The translations under genes and the position numbers were made by a program. A DNA stretch of 35,394 bases from Thalassococcus halodurans (GTDB lineage: Bacteria > Pseudomonadota > Alphaproteobacteria > Rhodobacterales > Rhodobacteraceae). Positions 10,101 to 18,600 of this stretch are shown here, piece by piece. The notes below the pieces were generated by a model. That model worked only from the letters and a program-made list of their open reading frames with translations, was not told the DNA's origin and did not search any database. The stretch lies in NCBI GenBank assembly GCA_950096585.1, contig CATNDK010000005.1:1-35394 (forward strand), read 5' to 3'. The first letter of the stretch is position 1; each line of letters opens with the position of its first letter.

Positions 10101-11615
10101 TGTTTTGGCGACCTGTGCTTCGAACAGTCGATGCATCGGTTGATCGGTGAAATCCATGGTCGTGTCGTTCCAGCCGTTCAGCACCAGATCGCGTTCGATT
10201 TCGGTCAGGGCATCACCATCGGCCTGAAGACGTGCGGCAATGGCGTTGGCGTAAAGCTCGGGGATGCGGCCGCTGTCATAGTGAAGAACGGTCTTGTCGC
10301 CAGACAGTTCGATGGTCAGGGGAATACCCGCAACCGCACCTGCGTTATCCGACACCGCAATATCCGGAAGGCCCATGTCGGCCAGCGCAGGGTCGCGCAG
10401 CATCAGGTCCAATGCAAAGGTTTTGCGCTGTAACAGTGCCTGTTTTTGATCATTGAAGTCGTCAGAGATCTGCACCGGAACCCATGGCGACAACAAGCCC
10501 TGACTATCTGGAATGTCACTGTGCTGGAACGCCACCAAACCGCCGCCCAGTGTCGCCACCAACCGACCGACCGCAGCCATTGGATCGTTCACATCATTCA
10601 GGATCAGGGTCTGAGTACGGCCTGTATCAGGTAGCAGACCGGGGACGCGGGCAAAGGGCGCTTTGGCCATGGCGCGACGCCAGTAGGTATCGTTTTTAGC
10701 GATATCCGGGAGGTCGATTTCTTCGAATGCGTCCAGTGTATCGCCAGCCTTGGCGATGCTTTCGGGCTGAATTGTTGCCCCGTCCAGACAGCGCAGGCCA
10801 CTGATCCGCAGCGCATCCGTTCCGCAGGCCACAGTCAACGTATCGGCGGATGCAGACAGAACCTGACCAGCGTCACCTCTTCCATCAACAACGGCGACCG
10901 AACCGACCGCGTAAAAGATACCGCCGATACGAAGTTTCGGCACACACAGCGGATTCCAATAGTCGCCGTGGTCCAAAGCACGCACCAAACGTTCCAACTC
11001 GGCCGCAGGGCGTGACAGGTCCAGCCAACCGTTCGACGCCGGACGATCCGCCAAAGCGTGATAGCTGCGCAGGGCGAGGTTCTGCTTCACCCGACGAGGC
11101 GAGTCCGAGGACAGTTCCTCCATCACTTCGTCAAAGCTTTCCATTGCTGCGGCAAAGCAGCTGGTGTTCAGGCTTAGCGCCGTATCGCTGGCGGACACGG
11201 CCACATTACGGGCGACGATGATGTCGCCTTCGTCAATGCCACCCTCGATGAAATGCCACGTGATGCCGTGCTGCTTTTCACCTTCGATCAACGCCCAGAC
11301 AGGGGCATTCAGACCCGCGTGGCGCGGCAGGGGCCCATCGTGGAAATTGACCGCCCCGCGCTTGGGAAGCGCCAGAAGGTCGTCAGGGATGATATCAAGG
11401 TTTGCAACGCTCAGAAGCCAGTCAAACGGCTGCCCCGCCAATTGCTGTGCCGCATCACGTGTCAGGGGTTGCACCGGCAGGCCATTATCACGCGCCCAAT
11501 CCGCAACGCCGGTCGCGCGGGTGAAGACAGCCACCACGTTATGCCCCGCCGCCAGCAGCTTGGCCCCGCAATGCTGGGTCAGCGTATCGTTACCGATCAG
11601 GATACAGGAAAACAT
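7131..11615 (-). CDS. NRPS: formyltransferase - C remnant - A(luciferase-like monooxygenase insert) - PCP
   Basis: A 1494-residue single-module synthetase. Residues 1-200 are a formyltransferase like methionyl-tRNA formyltransferase, with the catalytic set Asn90, His92 and Asp128 intact. Residues about 201-290 resemble its C-terminal domain. Residues about 330-490 look like the C-terminal lobe of a condensation domain without an HHxxxDG motif. The adenylation domain has LSYADL, YTSGSTGLPKG (641-651) and FDIS (685-688). It is then interrupted at about 712-1080 by an FMN luciferase-like monooxygenase (FSLYYWGND, WTPERHFHAFGG, IASGWQPDDF), and resumes with NMYGPTE, YRTGDL and NKKVDR. The eight A3-A8 pocket residues plus Asp and Lys read D-I-L-Q-F-G-M-I-W-K, close to the glycine code DILQLGLIWK. 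The carrier domain has GGHSL with Ser1415. The tail is Arg-rich, and there is no thioesterase. Monooxygenase-split glycine A domains are known from MtaG/MelG (myxothiazol, melithiazol); Atu3671 of Agrobacterium is of the same family. Confidence 0.93.
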   Translation of the reverse strand: MFSCILIGNDTLTQHCGAKLLAAGHNVVAVFTRATGVADWARDNGLPVQPLTRDAAQQLAGQPFDWLLSVANLDIIPDDLLALPKRGAVNFHDGPLPRHAGLNAPVWALIEGEKQHGITWHFIEGGIDEGDIIVARNVAVSASDTALSLNTSCFAAAMESFDEVMEELSSDSPRRVKQNLALRSYHALADRPASNGWLDLSRPAAELERLVRALDHGDYWNPLCVPKLRIGGIFYAVGSVAVVDGRGDAGQVLSASADTLTVACGTDALRISGLRCLDGATIQPESIAKAGDTLDAFEEIDLPDIAKNDTYWRRAMAKAPFARVPGLLPDTGRTQTLILNDVNDPMAAVGRLVATLGGGLVAFQHSDIPDSQGLLSPWVPVQISDDFNDQKQALLQRKTFALDLMLRDPALADMGLPDIAVSDNAGAVAGIPLTIELSGDKTVLHYDSGRIPELYANAIAARLQADGDALTEIERDLVLNGWNDTTMDFTDQPMHRLFEAQVAKTPDATALVFEDQSLSYADLNAAANRLARVLVDMGVTRDTVVGLCCRRSFDLMVGALAILKAGGAYLPMDPTYPADRLRHFVSDSGAKVVLTQSNLLAQLPDHEAEVLAIDTDPRAKQQDDTNLGNTSGPDDLAYLIYTSGSTGLPKGVMIEHRNVANFYCGMDAVVPDHGGTWLAVTSLSFDISVLELFYTTSRGFRVVIASDEDRAMISGGALGNDGGMEFSLYYWGNDDGRTHHKYDLLLEGAKFGDEHGFCAVWTPERHFHAFGGPYPNPSVTGAAVAAVTKNIGVRAGSCVAPLHHPARIAEEWAVIDNLTDGRAGLAIASGWQPDDFVLRPENTPPNNKPAMFETIDTLRKLWAGEPVPFPRKDGTMHEVVTQPRPVSAKLPVWVTTAGNPETWREAGTIGANVLTHLLGQSVDEVADKIKLYHQALKDAGHDPQDHKVTLMLHTFLAETREEAQEIAREPMKDYLRSAAGLIKQYAWAFPAFKKPEGAKNAFDLDLGSLEQDELEGILDFAFERYFNDSGLFGTVDDAMDRVRDLQKIGVTEVACLIDYGIPTDTVLAGLRPLAKVVAQSKTVSGPAADDFSLAAQIVRHDVTHLQCTPSMMRMIAMNDEARFALSRVKHLFLGGEALPGALVADLGKATDATVTNMYGPTETTIWSSTQAAGGAEAVVNVGLPIANTQLYVLDDAQNPVGIGAEGELWIGGTGVTRGYWNCAELTAERFVENPFHGGRMYRTGDLVRRRGDGRIEFIGRVDHQVKLRGFRIELGEIEARLEAVKGVRQAVVMAREDQPGDLRLVGYYTGSEQAENVLNAKLSEDLPSFMVPSRFVNLSAFPLTPNKKVDRGALPAPEQKRKAPAKPASRPAPVSAKGQSDTVRITAQIAAIWSEILGVDQIDPRDSFFDLGGHSLLAVQAHRAIRDGLKVPKLAITDIFRAPTLSALAARVAELSPTTAPEPATQDAPAENDRAQSRRDAMARRREMRARRKV

Positions 11616-11618
11616 GGT

Positions 11619-12626
11619 CTAGGACCTCACTGAGTCATTGGGGATGGCCGGCACCTTGGACGGGGGCAGCGGCGCAGCGATGTGCCCGAGGGCATGCCGC
11701 AGCAAATCTGACAAGAAACGGGGCGGGTCGATCGGGGCTTTGCCCGTCACCATGCGGCGCAGACGCCAGATCAGGCCGCCCAGAACATGGGCCACCGTCG
11801 CGCCAATTGCATAGGCGCGCCCGTGATGTTTCACGAAGTAATACCAGCGGCTGTCCAGCCAGTAGTCGGGGATGCGTTTCCAGCTACCCATGCCAGTGGA
11901 TTGGGACCCGATATGCATCACCTTGCTTTCGGCAACATGGTCCACGCCCCAGCCTGCACGCTGCACACGGGCGCACAAATCGGTTTCCTCGAAATACAGA
12001 AAGTACGTCTCGTCAAACAGGCCGACCTGTTGCAAAACCTTGTCACGCATCAACAGCGAACAGCCCGCGATCCATTCGACAGGCCCTGTCTTTTCCAACC
12101 CGAAAATAGGCACTGTATAGGCGGAAAGCAGACGCGAGATCGGACCGGTCCGCGCCGCACCTTCGAATTCCGAGAAGATGGTCGGAAAGCGGAAGGCTGT
12201 CAGTTGCCGGTCCATTTCCGACCCGTGAATTTCCGATCCGGCAAAGCCCACCTCGGGGTGGTTTTCCAGATGCCGAACAAGCGCACAGATCGCGCCCTTT
12301 TCGGGGAAGGCATCGGAATTCAGGATATAGACGTAATCAGGCCGCGACCCGTCACTTAGCCCTGCTTTGATGCCAACGTTGTTGCCAAATCCGAACCCAC
12401 CGTTGTGACCGGACTGGATGACGCGCACAGGGCAGATATCTTTCCAATCGGCCTCGGCGATCCATTGCTTCAACTGCTCTTCGGACCCGTCACCTGAATC
12501 GTTGTCCACGATCAGAATTTCGCCCTTCAGATCTTCCATCGCATAGGCAGCCGCCATCGCCGCGCCCAACGTCATCTGCGCGCTGCGCCAGTTCAGGATG
12601 ATGGTCAGAACAGTCGGCGTCGTCAT
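11619..12626 (-). CDS. GT2-family glycosyltransferase (rhamnosyltransferase-like) inside the PKS/NRPS operon
   Basis: GT-A fold glycosyltransferase of 335 residues, resembling rhamnosyl- and other deoxyhexosyltransferases. It shows LTIILNWRSA, LIVDNDSGDGS, GHNGGFGFGNNVGI, the SDA metal site in YILNSDAFPE, WIAGCSLLMRD and FLYFEETDLCARVQRAGW. The position is notable: 6 bases after the PKS stop and 3 bases before the NRPS start, inside the assembly-line operon. It may glycosylate the ketide product, or use it to decorate a glycan; alternatively it simply belongs to polysaccharide assembly. The protein ends with an amphipathic/basic region rather than clear multiple membrane helices. The donor sugar is unknown. 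Confidence 0.9.
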   Translation of the reverse strand: MTTPTVLTIILNWRSAQMTLGAAMAAAYAMEDLKGEILIVDNDSGDGSEEQLKQWIAEADWKDICPVRVIQSGHNGGFGFGNNVGIKAGLSDGSRPDYVYILNSDAFPEKGAICALVRHLENHPEVGFAGSEIHGSEMDRQLTAFRFPTIFSEFEGAARTGPISRLLSAYTVPIFGLEKTGPVEWIAGCSLLMRDKVLQQVGLFDETYFLYFEETDLCARVQRAGWGVDHVAESKVMHIGSQSTGMGSWKRIPDYWLDSRWYYFVKHHGRAYAIGATVAHVLGGLIWRLRRMVTGKAPIDPPRFLSDLLRHALGHIAAPLPPSKVPAIPNDSVRS

Positions 12627-12632
12627 GATGGC

Positions 12633-15600
12633 CTACTCCGCGGCCTGTGACGCAAAGGGCAACACGGTGCCATGGCCTGCATCAGACGCTTCGGCCAGTT
12701 TGATCACCCTGCGCATTTCGGCCCCCAGAACCCGCACGTTGGGCTCAAGCACCATCGAGTCGTGATCGCCCGGCACTTCGCAGACCTCGATCTGTGGCGT
12801 GTACTGCCCCCAGTCATTGTCGTGGAACAAATAAGCCCGTTCATCATCGACAAACCGTCCGTTGGACACAGACCATTTGCCGCGCAATGGCGGACGGAAC
12901 AGGACCATACGGCCATCGCGCGGTTTCATCTGGTATGTCGCGACAGCAGACAGGAACGATGCCTCAATCTCGGCATCATGGAAGGCGCCGGTTTCTTCGG
13001 TCGCCTCGAACTCACGTCGTTTACGGATTTCCCATGCGATCCGGTTCTTGGCCCAGATAAACGGATAAGCGATGCCCTTTTTGCGCAGCTCTGCGATCTG
13101 GATCAGCATCCGGTCTTTCCATTCCAGCGGACGGCGCTGGGGTAGCGGCGTATCCAGCAGAACGACCAGCGCAACCTCGTCTCCCATCGCCTCAAGCTGA
13201 TGGGCCATTTCATAGGCGGTGATCCCGCCACCCGAGAAGCCGCCAAGCAGATAAGGCCCTTCTGGCTGCACTTGCTTCAGCTCTGCGATGTAATCCCGCG
13301 CGGCTTCGGTGATCGTTTGATGCGGCTCTTCATCGCCGTAAAGCCCGCGCGCCTGAAGGCCGTAGAAGCGGCGTTCGTTGCCCAACAGGTGTGCCAGATG
13401 GCGCAGGTTCAGGACGTTGCCGAACATGCCAGCCACAAGGAAGAAGGGCGTCTTCGACCCACCTTCACCGTCATGCATCGCCACCAGATGGCGGAAACGG
13501 CGTTCGGGCTGTTTGGGTTTCGGCTTATCCGACGCATCGCCCGCCTGCCCCGTGTCACCAACACGTTCGGCGATTAGCGCGGCACAGGCCCGGATGGTTG
13601 GTGCCTCGAACAGGATCGAGATGGGGAATTCGGTGCGATAGGCTTTCTTGACCATAGCAAACAGACGCACCGCGATCAGGGAATGCCCGCCAAGGTCAAA
13701 GAACCCGTCGTCGATGCCCACGTTCCGAACGCCCAGCAGTTCTTCCCAGAAACCGGCAAGGGTGCGTTCGATATCCGTTTCCGGCGCGGCATAGTCGCCT
13801 TCCAGTTCAGGGCGATCAAAGCTCTGGCTCGGGCCGCTGGACTCGACATGATCGGCCTGACGGGTCAGCGCTTCCAGATCCATTGACGACACAACAATCT
13901 GCGTATCACCCAACGCCAGAACGCGCGCAAAGGCGCTGACGCCTTCTTCGGGACGAATGCCTTGGGACAGATTGTGGTTCAGACGTTCCTCAGCAGGGGA
14001 CAGCGGGTGATGGCCCTGCTTCGTATCAGTCTCTATTTCGGCCTCAGACAGCTTTTGCGGCGCACCAAGGCGCGTGGTGCTGTCCAGCTTGCGGATGTTG
14101 AAATTCTGGATCTCGACCAGCACGGTTCCGTCGGGATCGGTCAGCGTGATGTTGAAGCTCGCACTTTCGCCGCCCGCGCGGTTTTTACCGGCGTTGCGCA
14201 TCCAACTGACGATCTGCGACGACAACGGCCCATAGACGCGAACTCGGCCGTAGGACACGGGCACCCACAGGTTCTGGGGCGCATAGCCTTCGATCAGCTC
14301 CATCGCCCAGCCGGTCGCGATATCCAGCAAGGCGGGATGCAGCAGATAGCCCGTATCATCCTGCGCCGCGATTGGCAGGGACAGATCGGCAATCGCCTCA
14401 TCCTTGCCAAAGGCCTTGGTATCCAGCACCTGCCAGCGCGGGCCGAAATCCAGATGTTCGCCCTGACCTGTACCCAGCTTGCCGCCGTCTGAGGCCTGCT
14501 GAACCGCGCCACACCGCGCGCGGATCGCCTTTAGGTCAAGCGGTTGAACCGGCGGTAGGGGGCGCAAGGCAATCTGACCTTGCGCACACAGCGCATGGCC
14601 GGATTTTTTGCCAACCTTGGCGTTGCCCAACACCTCGAACCCATAGCCAGCATCATCACGCTTCAGGCGCAGCTTCATCTGGCGCGGGTCGCCTTCGGTC
14701 ACGGTTAATGGCCGCAGGAAAGTCAGATCACGCAGTTCGAAACTTTGTCCTTCGCCCTGCGCGGCCATCGCGTGGGCGGCAAGTGTCAGGTAGCCCGTAC
14801 CAGGCAACAGCGCGTCGCCCGCACGGGTGCGATGTTCATCAATGAACCAGTCATCCAGCGAATATTCAGCGGTGAAAATCCGGTTTCCGTCCTGATCGAA
14901 TGTCGCCTTATCCAGCATCGGCTGGGCAACATCCTCGACCGGTACCTCAACCTCGGCCCCCAAGCGCGCGGCGACCGCATCGGCGGCCATGCCGACCTCG
15001 GACCAGATGCCCCAGTTCAACGCCTGAACCCGCGTTTTGCCGCCTGCGCGGGACTGGGCAAAGGCGTTCAGGTATTCGTTGGCCGCAACATAATCGACCT
15101 GACCTACGGGTGCCGTGACGGTCGACGAAGACGAGAACAGCACCATCCAGTCGCACGCCCCGTCAGGAAAGACCTGACCCAACACGTCGGTGCCGTGCAG
15201 CTTGGCGGTGAACACGTCTTCGATGCTAGAGGATGTCTTGGTCACCAGCGGTGCATCCGCAATGACGCCAGCGCCGTGGATCACGCCTGTGATGCGACCG
15301 AATTGTTCCTCGGCGGCGTCCTTGGCGCGCTGCATCGCGGCCTGATTACAGACGTCCGCCTCGGCCACCATGACGGTCGCGCCCAGACCCTCCAGTTCTT
15401 CAACCGCGCGGATGCGCTGTGCCACGCGGTCCTGCGGGGCGTGGCGGCGCAGGTATTGCGCCCATGTTTGACGGTCCGGCAGGCCTTCACGTGCGACCAG
15501 AACCAGATTGGCCCCCTTGGTCGCCAGATCACGCGCAAGGCTAAGACCGATGCCGCCAAAGCCCCCCGTAATCAGCACGGTTTCGGCTGTAATAGAGCCT

Positions 15601-18600
15601 GTTTTTGGCAGTTTGCGCGGTAGCATTGCGCGCTCAAACCGCTTGGCCCCCCGCAACGCGGCAATGCGGTTGGACGGTGCAATCAGCAACTCTTCCAGCA
15701 CACGGTCGACCAGCGCGCCTTTCGCGGTCTCAACCCGCGTGGCCTCGCCACCCGATTTCCAGAAAGGCACATCTTCGGCAACCGGCAGCACGACATCAAA
15801 GGTGCTGACAGTCACGCCCTGCAATTCACGCGGGATCACGCGCGCGGGGCCGGCGATGGTGGCCTTCTTGGGATAAGTCAGCGCCTCGTCCCGCACCTTG
15901 GCGGCGCCGTTGGTGACGACGGTCAAATGCATCGGGCGCGGCAGGTTTTCATCTGAGATCGCCTGCGCGAGGAACAGCAGCGAATAGAAGCCATGTTCCT
16001 GTTGGCGATGGGTAAAGCTGGACCCCGGGCGGTGCCCTTCGTCCTGCGTCAGCAGCCAGAAATGCGCGATGCGGTTCGGCACGACTCCGTTCGCAAGCAG
16101 GTCTTTGATCAGCAGATCATATCCTTCGCGGCCCCGTTCGGGCGCAAGCGAGTAACGGTCATCAGACACCCGCGCGAACAGATCGCCTACGCGCACCTCG
16201 ACCACCGTGTGACCAGCTCCGCGCAGCGATGCCGCAGCTTTCGATGCAATGCCACCGTCATCCATGAACATCAGCCATGTCTGCGGTTCGGACCGGTTCA
16301 GATCGGTGGTGACATCGACCTCAACCTCGGCCGCGCGGGGACGCCAGACCGGGGCCCAGCCCCAATCCTGAATATCCTCGATCCGCGACAGGAATTCCGG
16401 CGCGGTGGTGGCCTGCGCCTGACCGGGTTCGATGAAATACTGGCTGCGCTGGAAGGCATAGGTCGGCAGCGGCACGCGCTGGCGCGGCACATCGGCCCAG
16501 ACCTGTTCCCAGTCAACATCCACACCCAGCGCCCAGAACCGACCAAGCACCTCAAAGAAGAAACGATCATCCGCGATGTCATCATCAGGATGGCGGAGTG
16601 ACGACAGGATTTGTTGCGCAGGCATCGCGCCATGCATCCGCGACAACGATGACAGCGCGCGACCCGGGCCGACCTCGATCAGAACGCGGTTTTGTTCCTC
16701 GGCCAGCGTCGCGACGCAATCGGCGAAGTGGACTGTATTGCGCAGGTGTTCGACCCAATAATCAGGCGAGGTCGCCTGTTCGTCCGTCATCCAGTTGCCC
16801 GTACGATTGGACGTCAACGGGATATGCGGCGGGTGCAGTTCAATGCTTTGCAGATAGGCGCGGAAGTCGTCCAGAATAGGCTCTAGCATGCGGCTATGTG
16901 CGGCAATGTCGATGGCAATGCGCTGGTATTCGACACCATCAGCGGTCAGGCGTTTTTCCAGCGCGTCCAAGGCGTGCTGCGGGCCAGAGGCGACAGACAG
17001 ATCAGGCGCATTCACAGCCCCCAGATCAAGGTCATCACCCAGATAAGAACCCAGTTGCGCGGCAGGCAGATTGACCGACAGCATGCCCCCAGCGGGCACC
17101 GTATCGAACAGTTTGCCACGCAGATGGACAAGGCCGATGCAGTCCTCGAACGACATGACACCCGCCACGCAGGCGGCTGTGTTTTCACCCATTGAATGAC
17201 CTGCCAGCGCGGCAGGGTGCACGCCCCAGCTTTCCCAAAGCTTGGCCAGTGCGACCTCGACGATCAGGATCAGGGGCAGCTGGACAGACGGCGTTAGCAG
17301 CTTTTCATTCGCGGCCTCTTCGCCACCCTTTTCAGGCAGCCAGACCGCGCGGGGGTCTTCGTCGGTCAGCGTGTCCAACTTGGCCAGACCGCGATCCATC
17401 CATTCGGCGAAAACAGGCTCTGTTTCGTACAAATCCCGCGCCATACCCGCGTACTGCGCCCCGCCACCGGGGAACATGAAGGCGACGTCAGGATTGGACA
17501 GCGCGATGTGGCTGTGCACACGGCGCGGGTTGTCCTGTTCCAGCAGGTCGGCGGCCTCGGCATGGCTGGTCGCCACCACGACACGGCGGCGATCAAAGGC
17601 GCGACGGCCCTCTTTCAAGGTAAAGGCAATATCAGCGAGCGGCTGGTCCGGTTGCGCCCGCAGGTGCGCCGCCAGACGTTGGGTGTTTTCATCCAATGCC
17701 GCCTTGTTCCGGCCCGAGATCGCCAGGATCTGGAACGGGAACACGCTGTCCTCGGACGTGGCTCGCGCGGGGGCCTCTTGCAGAACCGCATGCGCATTGG
17801 TGCCGCCGACGCCCAGCGAGTTCACACCAGCCCGACGCGGGTGATCTGTTTCGCGCCATTCGGTCAGCGTGTCATTCACGCGGAAGGGTGAGGTTTCGAA
17901 ATCAATCGAGGGGTTCGGTGCCTCGTACCCCAAGGACGGCGGCATCTGTTTGTTGTACAGCGCCAGCGCCGTTTTGATCAGACTGGCCGATCCGGCGGCC
18001 GTGTCCAGATGGCCGATGTTGGTTTTCACCGACCCGATCCGGCAGAAGCCCGCCTGATCGGTGGTTTCGCGGAACGCCTGTGTCAGGGCCGCGACCTCAA
18101 TCGGGTCGCCCAGATAGGTGCCCGTGCCGTGGCATTCGACGTAATCGATGGTGTCCGCCGGCGCATCCGCAATTGCCAGCGCCTCGGAAATCGCGGCGGC
18201 TTGTCCGTCGACCGAAGGCGCCAGATAGCCTGCCTTGGCCGCACCATCGTTGTTCACCGCCGTGCCGCGAATGACCGCCCAGATATGATCACCGTCTGCA
18301 ATCGCATCATCCAATCGGCGCAACACAACCACGCCAGTGCCCGAGCCAAAGACAGTGCCCTGCGCGCGGTGGTCAAAGGCGTGGCATTGCCCGTCGGGCG
18401 ACAGAATTTCGTTTTCTTTGTACAGATAGCCACGGTTCTGGGGCAGCTCGATCGTGACACCGCCCGCAATCGCCATATCGCATTCGCCGTTCAACAACGC
18501 CTGCGACGCGTAATGGGTGGCGACCAGAGATGTGGAACACGCCGTCTGGATATTGATCGACTGGCCTTTCAGATCCAGCACATGGCTAAGGCGCGTTGTC

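Noticed and set aside
7374-10433. A 1019-codon open frame on the plus strand opposite the NRPS gene
   Set aside because: It mirrors the third-position GC bias of the NRPS on the other strand; its translation is rich in His, Arg and Gln and has no recognisable domain, whereas the NRPS domains are unmistakable.
14745-15623. A 292-codon plus-strand frame opposite the KR/DH region
   Set aside because: Same GC-bias shadow; the minus-strand domains account for the conservation.
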